From contig NZ_CM001441.1 in assembly GCF_000244895.1 (NCBI RefSeq), positions 682,001 through 746,000 on the forward strand: DNA of 64,000 nt. The letters run 5' to 3'. The DNA comes from Desulfosporosinus youngiae DSM 17734 (lineage in GTDB: Bacteria; Bacillota; Desulfitobacteriia; Desulfitobacteriales; Desulfitobacteriaceae). Of this stretch, positions 50,662 to 59,255 are shown piece by piece (position 1 is the first letter of the stretch; every line of letters begins with the position of its first letter). Position numbers and translations under genes: made by a program. A model generated the notes under the pieces. That model made no database searches. It had not been told where the DNA came from and worked only from the letters and a program-made list of their open reading frames with translations.

Positions 50662-52113
50662 ATGAACTATTTATTTGTAGAACATATTCTTGGACGCTTG
50701 ATGATTGCCTATGCCGGATTTATGGTAATCCCTTTTCTAGGAGCTCTGATATGGCGGGAGAAAAGCATGCCGGCATTTCTGTTCTCTATTATTGTAATCA
50801 TGGTTATTGGGCTCGGATTATTGCACCACGGACAGAAAAACGGACGCATGGGTGTAAGGGAAGGATTTGTCATTGTTGCCGGGGCATGGCTGCTAACGTG
50901 CTCAACAGGGGCAATGCCCTTCGCTATGAGTGGAGTAGTACCAAACTATCTTGACGGATTGTTTGAATCAGTTTCAGGTTTAACAGCAACAGGTGCAACT
51001 ATCATTGACAATGTTGAAATCCTCCCTAAAAGCATTCTCCTTTGGAGAAGTCTAACCCATTGGCTCGGAGGTATGGGGATTATTGTATTATTTATTGTCT
51101 TCCTCCCTAATATGACGGGTGCAGTTCATTTGTTTAAGGCGGAGGTTACCGGAGCAACCTCCGAACGGGTTCTTCCCAGAATTCGAGATAATGCTCTGAA
51201 ACTCTGGCAAATCTATTTGGGTTTAACAGCTGTGCAATTTTTTCTATTGCTGCTTGTGGGCATGAATTGGTTTGATGCTGTCAATCATACCTTTTCTACC
51301 ATGGCTTCCGGAGGTTTCTCAACAAAAAATGCCAGCATCATGTACTATGACAGTCTGTGGATCGAACTCATCACCATTGTTTTTATGATCATTACTGGAA
51401 TTAACTTTGGATTATATTCTCTGGCTTTAAGATCTGGGATAGATAAGATTTTTAAAGATCTTGAATTTCGATTTTACCTTATCATAATTGCCGTATCAAC
51501 CTTCGTTGTGACTCTCAGCTTGTGGTGGACTTTGGGTCTTGGCGGCGGCAATTCACTGAGGCAGGCGCTCTTCCAAGTTGTTTCTATTATAACTACCACA
51601 GGGTTTGTTACAGCCGACTATGACCAATGGCCTTCTGTAAGTAAAATTATCCTCCTGCTCCTCATGTTTATCGGCGGTTGTGCAGGTTCTACAGCAGGCG
51701 GAATAAAGGTTTCCAGGATAATTCTGCTTTTCAAACTTGGTTGGGTAGAGTTGAAAAGAGCCATTCATCCGAAAGCTGTTATCAATGTACGCTTTGCTAC
51801 AAGGTCCGTTGATCCTCAGATTTTTAATACGGTTGCCGTTTTTTTCTTTCTCTTTTTCGCCATTTTAGCATTGGCTACACTTCTTCTTGCTTCAACGGGA
51901 TTAGAGCCATTTGACGCGATATGTGCGGCGGCTGCCGCTTTAGGGAATGTCGGACCAGGTTTTGGGGTAGTAGGTCCATCCACCACTTTTTCTTCAATTA
52001 ACTCCTTCGGGGAAATTGTCCTTATTATTTGCATGCTGCTAGGCAGATTAGAGCTCTTCACTTTGTTAGTGCTTATTCAGCCCGAATTCTGGCGCAGCAG
52101 AAAAGGGTGGTAG
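50662..52113 (+). CDS. trkH: TrkH potassium channel subunit
   Basis: 483 residues with ten or more membrane segments and four TrkH/KtrB P-loops: SVSGLTATGATIIDN, TFSTMASGGFSTKN, SIITTTGFVTADYDQW and AAALGNVGPGFGVVGP. GGCAGSTAGGIKVSR is the conserved gating loop. Brings in K+ under control of TrkA. Ends at the terminator near 52240. Confidence 0.95.
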   Translation: MNYLFVEHILGRLMIAYAGFMVIPFLGALIWREKSMPAFLFSIIVIMVIGLGLLHHGQKNGRMGVREGFVIVAGAWLLTCSTGAMPFAMSGVVPNYLDGLFESVSGLTATGATIIDNVEILPKSILLWRSLTHWLGGMGIIVLFIVFLPNMTGAVHLFKAEVTGATSERVLPRIRDNALKLWQIYLGLTAVQFFLLLLVGMNWFDAVNHTFSTMASGGFSTKNASIMYYDSLWIELITIVFMIITGINFGLYSLALRSGIDKIFKDLEFRFYLIIIAVSTFVVTLSLWWTLGLGGGNSLRQALFQVVSIITTTGFVTADYDQWPSVSKIILLLLMFIGGCAGSTAGGIKVSRIILLFKLGWVELKRAIHPKAVINVRFATRSVDPQIFNTVAVFFFLFFAILALATLLLASTGLEPFDAICAAAAALGNVGPGFGVVGPSTTFSSINSFGEIVLIICMLLGRLELFTLLVLIQPEFWRSRKGW

Positions 52114-52232
52114 AGTTTGGAGGAGTGCCGCGTCAGCGGCATGGGCAGCTACTCTGGATAAGAGGAATTTAGAGCTAACCAGTTAGCATCTACTATTAAA
52201 ATTTGATATGCTCCCTGCAATACGGAAGTGTA

Positions 52233-52283
52233 ATAAAAAGGGTCTGTAACTTGACTTAGGTTAAGTTAGCAGATCCCTTTTTG
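52233..52283 (+). terminator. Terminator of trkAH
   Basis: AAAAAGGGTCTG and AACTT pair with AAGTT and CAGATCCCTTTTT (52235-52252 with 52262-52282). Confidence 0.88.
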
Positions 52284-52634
52284 TTTCAATAATTTATCGC
52301 GAAAAATAAGGATTCTCTGCCTGGCTATGAGCTATAAGAAGTGATACTTAGTTTAAAAATACTTAAAAAACTTTAAGTTACCTTATAAGCAAAACAGTTT
52401 TTCCACACGCACACTATTTGCGCCGATTGTACGAGGAGTAATTTTAAAGAACCTGATCCTCTAAAACCAGGAACATAGCAATTCCTCCATAACGACCTTT
52501 TATGGTTGTAAAACTAAAAGGATTAACATTACAAATAATACCATTGTGAATCATGTCGCATTATGTTAGATTATCGTAGAAAGAGCGATTATTTGTCTGT
52601 TTTACACATGATATGTGAAAGGAGTTGTAAAGAG
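52284..52634. other. Leader region before the nrfC-like gene
   Basis: Mostly AT-rich. The frame upstream of 52635 stays open from 52563 but without a ribosome site. No RNA fold or operator clearly recognised. Confidence 0.4.
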
Positions 52635-53294
52635 ATGCCTCAAAATAAGGATATAAACTTATCTCGTCGTTCCGTGATTAAGGGTGGAGTACTGCTTGGA
52701 ACGGTTGTTGCAATTGGACTCAATCCCTTAAAGATAGTAGGGGCAGAAGAAAGCCTAAAAGATAGTGCGGCAGCAACTGGGAAAAAACAAATTGGTTTCT
52801 GCTATGATGAAGGTAAGTGTATTAAGTGTAAGGCCTGTGTATTAGCTTGCCAAGAAACTAACAAATGGGAGAAGGATGCTCCATGGAGAACTCTTCTTCG
52901 CAGTAAAAAAGGTGACGCTTTATCTATGAGTTGTAATCACTGTGCAGAACCGGCTTGTGCTAAAGTGTGTCCGGTTAAAGCCTATACGAAGAGAGAAAGC
53001 GATGGCATTGTCATTCACGACGCTTCTAAATGTGTAGGGTGTGGCTATTGTCTCTATGCCTGCCCTTATCACGCGCCTCATATCGATAAGAAAACAGGTG
53101 CCGCTTCTAAATGTCATTTTTGTTACAAGCTGCAGGATGCTGGATCAGGTCCTGCTTGCATAGGAGCTTGCCCTACTCAAGCGCTGACGATGGGGGATAT
53201 GAAAGAATTGTCGAAAAAGGGAGATCTGAATTTTAAAGGGCTTCCTGATCCTAAGATCACGAACCCATCTATGATTGCGATTCCTAAGGAATAA
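52635..53294 (+). CDS. Tat-exported ferredoxin-like electron transfer subunit (NrfC/PhsB/DmsB type)
   Basis: 219 residues from ATG 52635 (aaaggag). Twin-arginine signal LSRRSVIKGGVLLGTV (about residues 9-24). Four [4Fe-4S] sites, four Cys groups: CIKCKACVLAC, CNHCAEPACAKVC, CVGCGYCLYAC and CHFC...CIGAC. Moves electrons between a quinone-oxidising NrfD subunit and a catalytic subunit on the outer face. Followed 22 bases later by an NrfD-like gene. Confidence 0.92.
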   Translation: MPQNKDINLSRRSVIKGGVLLGTVVAIGLNPLKIVGAEESLKDSAAATGKKQIGFCYDEGKCIKCKACVLACQETNKWEKDAPWRTLLRSKKGDALSMSCNHCAEPACAKVCPVKAYTKRESDGIVIHDASKCVGCGYCLYACPYHAPHIDKKTGAASKCHFCYKLQDAGSGPACIGACPTQALTMGDMKELSKKGDLNFKGLPDPKITNPSMIAIPKE

Positions 53295-53316
53295 TAAACG
53301 AGAGGGGGATTTTGAA

Positions 53317-54249
53317 ATGGGACATTGGGGTTGGCTCATTGCTATATACCTATTTTTAGGTGGACTTGGTGCAGGCGCATATTTGACGTCTTTTGCAGCT
53401 GAGAAAGGACTATTAGGCAAGACAACTAATTTAAATCGAGTGGGTTATTATGTTTCAGCACCTCTTGTTGCTATTGGGGCATTTCTATTGATTTTTGATT
53501 TGGGGCAAGGCTTAAAGAAGCCTTGGTTAATCATAAACATGTTTCTCAATTTTAGTTCGGTTATGACCTGGGGAATTTATATTCTCAGTGCCTTTATCTT
53601 TGTAGGGCTTATTAAGGGGTATTTTGTTTGGAAGAAAAAACAAACTCCGGATATATTAACTTATGTTGGCGCGATATTAGCTTTATCGACCGCTGCTTAT
53701 ACAGGAATGCTGTTAGCAGTTGTTGAAGGAGTGCCTTTTTGGAACTCGTATCTAATGCCAGTGGTTTTTGTCGTATCGGCTCTTTCCACAGGTCTGTCGT
53801 TGACATCATTATTAGCACATTTATTTGAAGAACACCAAGCTCATGAGGCTCGGGTTAACCAAGTCCATTTAGGGTTGGTTGGCACTGAAATCGCAGTACT
53901 TGCCGCTTTCTTCGCACTCATTTATTCTGGAAGCCAGGGAACGGTCGCTAAGTTATCCGCTAATCTTTTACTGTCCGAATCCCTTGCCATACCTTTCTGG
54001 CTGCTGCTCGTAGCAATAGGTTTAGTTGGACCGTTGGTATATTACGTTCAACAGTCACGCGGCCAGAAAAAAGTGCTTTCAGCGATGAAAGAAAACGATT
54101 CCCAGAGTTCAGAGGTTTCTAAATCAGGAGCCGGGGGAAGTTCAAAAATAGTATTGCTTTGTGACGGAGCGGTAATGATAGGCGGGCTCACTTTACGCTG
54201 TCTGATTGTTTTTGCGGCACTTCCTGTTTGGAATGGGCTATTGGGTTAA
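53317..54249 (+). CDS. NrfD/PsrC-type quinone-interacting membrane subunit
   Basis: 310 residues from ATG 53317 (ribosome site gaggggg); the open frame begins earlier at 53275 within the previous gene. About eight to nine membrane segments. Starts WGWLIAIYLFLGGLGAGAYL, the NrfD family N-terminus. Works with the adjacent ferredoxin. No molybdopterin or other catalytic subunit is in the operon. Confidence 0.9.
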   Translation: MGHWGWLIAIYLFLGGLGAGAYLTSFAAEKGLLGKTTNLNRVGYYVSAPLVAIGAFLLIFDLGQGLKKPWLIINMFLNFSSVMTWGIYILSAFIFVGLIKGYFVWKKKQTPDILTYVGAILALSTAAYTGMLLAVVEGVPFWNSYLMPVVFVVSALSTGLSLTSLLAHLFEEHQAHEARVNQVHLGLVGTEIAVLAAFFALIYSGSQGTVAKLSANLLLSESLAIPFWLLLVAIGLVGPLVYYVQQSRGQKKVLSAMKENDSQSSEVSKSGAGGSSKIVLLCDGAVMIGGLTLRCLIVFAALPVWNGLLG

Positions 54250-54282
54250 TGTATAATTTCATAAAGTCATTTGCTTGGATCT

Positions 54283-54312
54283 GAGGGGGAAGTATAACTT
54301 CCCTCTTTTTAT
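54283..54312 (+). terminator. Terminator after the NrfD-like gene
   Basis: GAGGGGGAAGT (54283-54293) pairs with ACTTCCCTC (54297-54305), then TTTTT. Confidence 0.8.
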
Positions 54313-54592
54313 TGTACAGGAAAGTATATGATTTCTGACTTGTGGATAACTGATTTGGGCGCGTCCAATAGCACGCTTTTTTATTTTGATGATTTGTTTT
54401 CTATTTGCTCTATGTTTGATTAATGACCAAGGGATTGTTTCCAAGCTGATTTCTAGGTAAACTAATAAAGCGGACCAATTATTTTTGACTATGTTTCATT
54501 AATTGAGTTACTTATTATCCGCGTTCGGGAAACCTGATACGGTTTCAGAGGATGATCTATTAAGTTTTGAGAAAGTTTAAGGAGGTTTTTCA
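54313..54592. other. Gene-free stretch before ridA
   Basis: AT-rich; a short minus-strand frame (54259-54444) overlaps the terminator and has no motif, so it is not called. Nothing else recognised. Confidence 0.5.
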
Positions 54593-54979
54593 ATGCTGCG
54601 CAAAGCTTATACCGCTGATGGGGCGGTAGCAATTGGTCCCTACTCCCATGCAGTCGAATCAGGTGATCTGATTTACCTTTCCGGTCAAACCCCTATCGAT
54701 CCGACAACCGGGAAACTTGTCACGGGTGATATCATGAATCAAACTGAACAATGCTTTAAGAACTTATTTAACGTGTTATCAGATTCAGGTCTGACCCAGG
54801 CTAATGTTATTAAGGTTAATGTTTTTCTAACGGACATGAGTCACTTTGGGGCTATGAATTCAGTCTATCAAACTCAATTTTCTTCTCCTTATCCCGCTAG
54901 AACGACTATTGGTGTTGCCTCATTGCCGCTGGGGGCCAAGGTGGAAATCGAAATGATTGCAAGAAGAGGAAATCACTAA
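54593..54979 (+). CDS. ridA: RidA (YjgF/YER057c) family enamine/imine deaminase
   Basis: 128 residues. The RidA signature IGPYSHAVESGDLIYLSGQTPIDP opens the protein, and ARTTIGVASLPLGAKVEIEMIA ends it, with the conserved Arg that holds the substrate carboxylate. Deaminates reactive 2-aminoacrylate and related imines. ATG 54593 with aaggaggt. Confidence 0.95.
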   Translation: MLRKAYTADGAVAIGPYSHAVESGDLIYLSGQTPIDPTTGKLVTGDIMNQTEQCFKNLFNVLSDSGLTQANVIKVNVFLTDMSHFGAMNSVYQTQFSSPYPARTTIGVASLPLGAKVEIEMIARRGNH

Positions 54980-55060
54980 GTTTATTGTCAAAAGTCTGGG
55001 TGCTATAGTATAAGGATTGAACTATTTGTTAAATGAAAAGACGGAAAGGGATTATTGGAC

Positions 55061-56185
55061 ATGCTTGAGCGTCACATCATAAAATACTTGGCACCCGGGT
55101 GGTTCGCCGTAGTTATGGGTACAGGAGGTCTCGCAAATATCCTATATCAATGGCGGTATGTTTTTCCTGCCGGACAGACGCTGGGTTTAGTCGTCGCAGC
55201 ACTGGCGGATCTCCTTTACTTTGTAGTTCTCGTTCCTTGGGTTATGCGCTGGCTCTCTTTTTTTGAGTATGCTCAAAGAGATCTTCATCATCCGGTGGCA
55301 GGCAATTTCTTTGTCACTATGCCTGTTGCAACTATTATTGTAGGAACTAATGTCTATACAATCTGGAGCCCATATCTTGGGGGATCCACGACGTTCATGA
55401 TTGCGATAATTGCCTGGATGATAGGGGTAGCAGGAGTTTGCTTCTTCTCTTTTTATACGACCTTTAGGATTATTCAGGTTGAAGCGGCACCTAAGCCGGA
55501 AACCACAAACTTCTCCTGGATTATGGCACCCATTGCTAATATGGCCACCTTATTATTAGGGAATGCCGTAGTAATTCTAAGTCTGAACTTTAAGCCGGCC
55601 TGGAGTATGTCTATACTAATTGTCAACATAATTATGCTGGGAATAGGTTTTTTATTGTTTGTATTTATCAGTGCCGTGATTTTTGTTCGGCTTGTCCAGC
55701 ACGCGCTTCCTCCTGCAGAGTTAACCCCTTCTTTTGGAATCTTATTAAGCGCGGTTGGTCTCGCTGTTATTGCTATCATCGATGTTGCTAAAAGCGCCCA
55801 AAGCCTTGGAATATTGACATCCGTTGATCTAGCCGACTTGGGAGCGGCAATCATATGGGGGTTTGGAATTTGGGTGATTGGAATAACCATCCTTATTTCA
55901 ATCCATCATATGCGAAGAGGTGGAATCCCTTTTGGCTTGGGATGGTGGGCGTTTATCTTCCCCTTGGCTGCCTATACAATAGCCAGCCAGAAAATAGCGT
56001 CCATTTTTCTCTCGCCCCTTACTTACGGCTTTAGTTTGCTTTTAACATTATTGCTCGTTCTGCTCTGGGTGTACGTTTTTATAAAAACTGTGGCAGGAGC
56101 GTTCAGTGGTAAGCTTTTTATGGGCAGCCCAATTTCTCAACCTATAGGGAAAACTATCCCCGGGAAATCACAAAGGAGGAAGTGA
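55061..56185 (+). CDS. TDT/SLAC1-family transporter (TehA/Mae1-like)
   Basis: 374 residues from ATG 55061 (a TTG six bases earlier is also possible). Ten hydrophobic segments; starts HIIKYLAPGWFAVVMGTGGLA, the family N-terminus, and has the VPWVMRWLSF and LHHPVAGNFFVTMPVATI loops. Family members move malate, tellurite, sulfite or chloride. The siroheme reductase gene 1.7 kb downstream makes sulfite a reasonable guess but no more. Confidence 0.87.
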   Translation: MLERHIIKYLAPGWFAVVMGTGGLANILYQWRYVFPAGQTLGLVVAALADLLYFVVLVPWVMRWLSFFEYAQRDLHHPVAGNFFVTMPVATIIVGTNVYTIWSPYLGGSTTFMIAIIAWMIGVAGVCFFSFYTTFRIIQVEAAPKPETTNFSWIMAPIANMATLLLGNAVVILSLNFKPAWSMSILIVNIIMLGIGFLLFVFISAVIFVRLVQHALPPAELTPSFGILLSAVGLAVIAIIDVAKSAQSLGILTSVDLADLGAAIIWGFGIWVIGITILISIHHMRRGGIPFGLGWWAFIFPLAAYTIASQKIASIFLSPLTYGFSLLLTLLLVLLWVYVFIKTVAGAFSGKLFMGSPISQPIGKTIPGKSQRRK

Positions 56186-56281
56186 AGGGCTTAAGTTGGC
56201 GTTTAATGATAAATACTGTATCATTTAAGTATTAATACTGCCCTGAAAAACACCCCAAAAAATCTGTAGACCTCAAAGGAA

Positions 56282-56461
56282 GGCAGCTTCTCCCACAGGA
56301 GTGAACTCATCGCATGGAGAGGCGATAAAAGCCCACAAGCTGGTGCGGGGACACGGAGCCACGGGTTCACATCAGGTACTGCCCAGAGGTTTGGCGGAGT
56401 CCCGCGCCGGTGAGTGGGCGAGCCTCGGAGTGCTGAGTGAACGGATGTGGGAGAAGTTGCC
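56282..56461 (+). ncRNA. Candidate large structured RNA, HEARO/OMEGA-like, orphan
   Basis: GC-rich island of about 180 bases in an AT-rich gap. A 16-bp outer helix closes it: GGCAGCTTCTCCCACA (56282-56297) with TGTGGGAGAAGTTGCC (56446-56461), one G-U pair. Inside, GTGAAC pairs with GTTCAC (56301-56306 with 56365-56370), ATCGC with GCGAT (56309-56313 with 56322-56326), GCCCA with TGGGC (56381-56385 with 56415-56419) and GGCG with CGCC (56393-56396 with 56405-56408). The AAGCCCACAAGCTGGTGCGG segment resembles, from memory, HEARO RNAs that guide IscB/IsrB nucleases; no such gene is here. Orientation assumed +. Confidence 0.5.
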
Positions 56462-56533
56462 CGACCCGAGGGACCTATTTTCATTCATAAGTGGTAGTTT
56501 AATATTATTATTTTGAAAGGCGTGAGATAAAAC

Positions 56534-57163
56534 ATGGCACTTAAGGCGCAGCGTATCTATTCTGAAGAGTGGAATCCCTCTGAGGAGGCAATCAAGAGTC
56601 TCTTTCCTGCTGATGAGTTAAAAGCTGAAATTGGAAGGGACCCTGGCCTAAAAGTACTGCGTGATGACGAAATACGACTCCAATATCCCGGACAATATAA
56701 CATCTCTGTTCAGGCCAGAGCATATACTCAAAGGCTTGTTCAACTCTTGCAGGAGTACTATACTACATACTGCAATAGTCCTGAGCTTGCAGGTTTGCTG
56801 GGAATACAAATACCACAAATTATGTGGTTGGATACCTTAGGATTTGAGGAACCGATCATTAGTCTTCATATTTCAAAGTTAAATAAAAATGAAATCTTTA
56901 TCAATGATATCGTCCTGGTCAAAAATGAGGACTTTGATTTATTAAGTGACGACCTTATTGAGAAAATCCTTAATAATTTAAAAGCTTTTTCAAAAGAACA
57001 AGGAGTTAAGTACTTATCCGGATATGCAGCTAACCGCAGCACGTTAAACCTATTGAAAGGTAAGGGATTTTCAGAAGATAAAAGAGAAGTAATGGGCAAT
57101 GATTACCTATGGAGAGTGGCCTGTATTCAAGGGGAACAATTGCCTTTCTATGTAGAGTTGTAG
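56534..57163 (+). CDS. Hypothetical protein with GNAT-like C-terminus
   Basis: 209 residues, soluble, no signal. Residues about 1-70 are charged helices. The middle has IISLHISKLNKNEIFINDIVLV. The end (VKYLSGYAANRSTLNLLKGKGFSEDKREVMGNDYLW) is shaped like the last two strands of a GNAT fold with its alpha helix, but the acetyl-CoA loop is not seen. ATG 56534 with gaaaggcg. The selenoprotein gene starts six bases after its stop, so the two may be cotranscribed. Confidence 0.6.
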   Translation: MALKAQRIYSEEWNPSEEAIKSLFPADELKAEIGRDPGLKVLRDDEIRLQYPGQYNISVQARAYTQRLVQLLQEYYTTYCNSPELAGLLGIQIPQIMWLDTLGFEEPIISLHISKLNKNEIFINDIVLVKNEDFDLLSDDLIEKILNNLKAFSKEQGVKYLSGYAANRSTLNLLKGKGFSEDKREVMGNDYLWRVACIQGEQLPFYVEL

Positions 57164-57168
57164 ACCTT

Positions 57169-57771
57169 ATGAGCAATAAAATAATTGTTTTCTCGGATTT
57201 TTTATGACCCTATTGCATGATAGGGAAGGTCCCCCTTGACCAGTTGGCCAGGGATAAAAATTTAACTGTAGAGTGGAAAGCGTTTGAACTTAGGCCCGAG
57301 GGGATTGAACTCCCCGTGAAATCGGCTGATTACCTGGCCAAAGCTAAGGCGGGAATCGAAGCTTTAGGTCAGAAGTACGGGCTCCGTATGACGTTTAATG
57401 AAAAGAGCAAGCACTCAAGATTAGCTCTGGAAGGGTCTAAATTTGCAGAAGAGCATGGGCTTGGCAACCCATATCATGACGCAGTTTTTAGAGCTCAATT
57501 TCAGGAACAAAGAAACATTAATGACCTGAGCGTCTTAAGTGATATAGCGGGACAAATCGGATTGGATCAGGAGGAATTTAAGCAGGCTCTCTTAACTGGA
57601 AAATACGGGCAAGCCGTATCGGACGATGTAGAGGAAGCGCAACGCTTAGGAATTCAAAGTGTTCCATGTTTTATCGCGGATGGCCGCGCTGTCCATGGTG
57701 CTCAGAGTTATGAAGCACTGGAGAAATTTATTCAGGGAACCACGGGCGGGTTTCCTTTGGATGTTAAGTGA
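57169..57771 (+). CDS. DsbA/FrnE-family selenoprotein (Sec encoded by in-frame UGA)
   Basis: Starting from ATG 57169, the frame reads MSNKIIVFSDFL, then TGA (57205-57207), then PYCMIGKVPLDQLARDK and on to TAA-free sequence until TGA 57769. The result is 200 residues with motif U-P-Y-C at residues 13-16. FrnE-type DsbA proteins begin with a beta strand, D-F-x-C-P-(W/Y)-C and an IGK helix, so U sits exactly on the first active-site Cys. The later IQSVPCFIADGRAVHGAQSYE (cis-Pro) loop is intact. Calling from ATG 57217 instead would delete strand one and half the active site. Start site weak. Confidence 0.85.
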
Positions 57772-57847
57772 ACTTAAGGCTTACCTTAAAAGCGAAGCCA
57801 AAAACTTGGGAGCTATAGAGTATAAGGAGAGGAGAAAGTACTGAACT

Positions 57848-58549
57848 ATGGAATTGACAGATGAACAGAAGAAGGCTTTAAAGGGGCAGGGATACATTGC
57901 CTATAAGGATGGTGTCCATTTTTCTTGCAGAGTTTTGACACAAGCAGGGAGAATAAATTCTCAGGAATCTCGAAAGATAACAGAGATCTGCGAGAATTAT
58001 GGCAGGGGGTATTTTACCCTAACCCAACGCCTGAATGTGGAAATTCCTTGGATTAAGTATCAGGATCTGGAGACAGTTACTCGTGAACTTAAGGAAGCCG
58101 GTTTATCGATCGGAAGCACGGGAATGAGGGCCAGGCCCGCCCTTGCTTGTAAAGGGGATGTTTGTCAACTTAGCTTTTTCGACACAGCAGAAATAGCTGG
58201 ACAGATTAACGAACGGTTTTATAAAGGGAGGTACGACGTTGCGCTCCCGAATAAATTTAGAGTAACAATAAGCGGGTGCAGAAATGGCTGCTCAAAGCCT
58301 CAGTTGGGGTGTATAGGATTACAAGGGCGAAAACCTGGCGAAGTCGCGATTATCATCGGTGGGATGTCTGGTAAGGAGTCCTTTATAGGAAGGGAATTGC
58401 CAGGGGTATATCCAGTCAGTGAGGCGCTGGATATGGTGGAAAGGGCGATGGATTATTACCTCGAAAACGGTCAAAAAGGAGAACGATTCGCCGAGACCGT
58501 GGAAAGAATTGGTTTCGAAACTGTTATGAACTTTCTTTCAAGGGAGTAA
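57848..58549 (+). CDS. Small siroheme/[4Fe-4S] sulfite or nitrite reductase-like protein
   Basis: 233 residues, single-unit form. N-terminal ferredoxin-like half (GRGYFTLTQRLNVEIPWIKY, GLSIGSTGMRARP), then the cluster/siroheme site CKGDVC and CRNGCSKPQLGC (two Cys pairs). Length and layout match the small assimilatory-type sulfite reductases of sulfate reducers rather than dissimilatory DsrAB. ATG 57848 with aaggagaggag. Immediately upstream is the Sec-DsbA gene; downstream mqnB follows within five bases. Confidence 0.85.
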   Translation: MELTDEQKKALKGQGYIAYKDGVHFSCRVLTQAGRINSQESRKITEICENYGRGYFTLTQRLNVEIPWIKYQDLETVTRELKEAGLSIGSTGMRARPALACKGDVCQLSFFDTAEIAGQINERFYKGRYDVALPNKFRVTISGCRNGCSKPQLGCIGLQGRKPGEVAIIIGGMSGKESFIGRELPGVYPVSEALDMVERAMDYYLENGQKGERFAETVERIGFETVMNFLSRE

Positions 58550-58553
58550 GATT

Positions 58554-59255
58554 TTGAATTTAGAATTACAGGGGCCAAAGAGTATAAAGGGTTACTCACA
58601 GCAATCTAACTTGCGTGTCTTAGTAGTGACCGCAGTTCCAACTGAGAAGGAGACCGTATTACAGGCTTTACAAGGGGATCCAAGGTTTGATGTTTTAGTT
58701 GGGGGTGCCGGTTCGGTGGCTGCCGCAGTGAATACGGCCAGAACTCTTGCCGCAGCTGAATACAGTTTAGTTATTTGTGCAGGTATTGGCGGAGGCTTTC
58801 CTGGCAGAGCAGAGGTAGGTTCACTCGTAGTAGGAACAGAGATTGTAGCTGCTGATTTAGGTGCGGAGACTCCGGACGGATTCGCTGGTCTGGAAAAATT
58901 GGGCTTCGGTTTTACCCGAATTCAATCGGATGCTTATTTGGTAGAGCGTGTTGCTAATGCCTTACAAAGGGCCAAGCTGCCCGTTATTACAGGCCCGGTC
59001 CTGACAGTCTCAACTGTTACAGGTACGGCGGAGACTGCTGCGGAAATGGCTGCCCGGGTAAAGGGAGCTTCAGCGGAAGCCATGGAGGGATTCGGCGTTG
59101 GATTTGCAGCGCTTGACCGCGGTCTGCCTGTTCTGGAGATTCGCGCGATCTCAAATATGGTAGGCCCTCGTGATCGGTCCGCCTGGCAGATTAAAGAGGC
59201 ATTAGAGGTTTTGAAGGCCGCCTGCGAAGTATTAACGGAGGTATTTGCAGTATGA
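58554..59255 (+). CDS. mqnB: Futalosine hydrolase MqnB
   Basis: 233 residues from TTG 58554 (ribosome site agggagt). MTA/SAH nucleosidase-like fold: LRVLVVTAVPTEKE (start of the fold, about residue 22), CAGIGGGFPG, TVTGTAETAAEMA and AEAMEGFGVGFAAL-type ligand loop, ending EIRAISNMVGPRDR. Cuts futalosine or its aminodeoxy form in menaquinone synthesis. Stop overlaps the mqnD start (four bases). Confidence 0.92.
   Translation: MNLELQGPKSIKGYSQQSNLRVLVVTAVPTEKETVLQALQGDPRFDVLVGGAGSVAAAVNTARTLAAAEYSLVICAGIGGGFPGRAEVGSLVVGTEIVAADLGAETPDGFAGLEKLGFGFTRIQSDAYLVERVANALQRAKLPVITGPVLTVSTVTGTAETAAEMAARVKGASAEAMEGFGVGFAALDRGLPVLEIRAISNMVGPRDRSAWQIKEALEVLKAACEVLTEVFAV

Noticed and set aside
54259-54444. 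61-residue minus-strand frame after the NrfD-like gene
   Set aside because: Overlaps a terminator and has no ribosome site.
56301-56516. 71-residue open frame across the RNA-like island
   Set aside because: No ribosome site and low-complexity composition; explained by GC-rich structured sequence.
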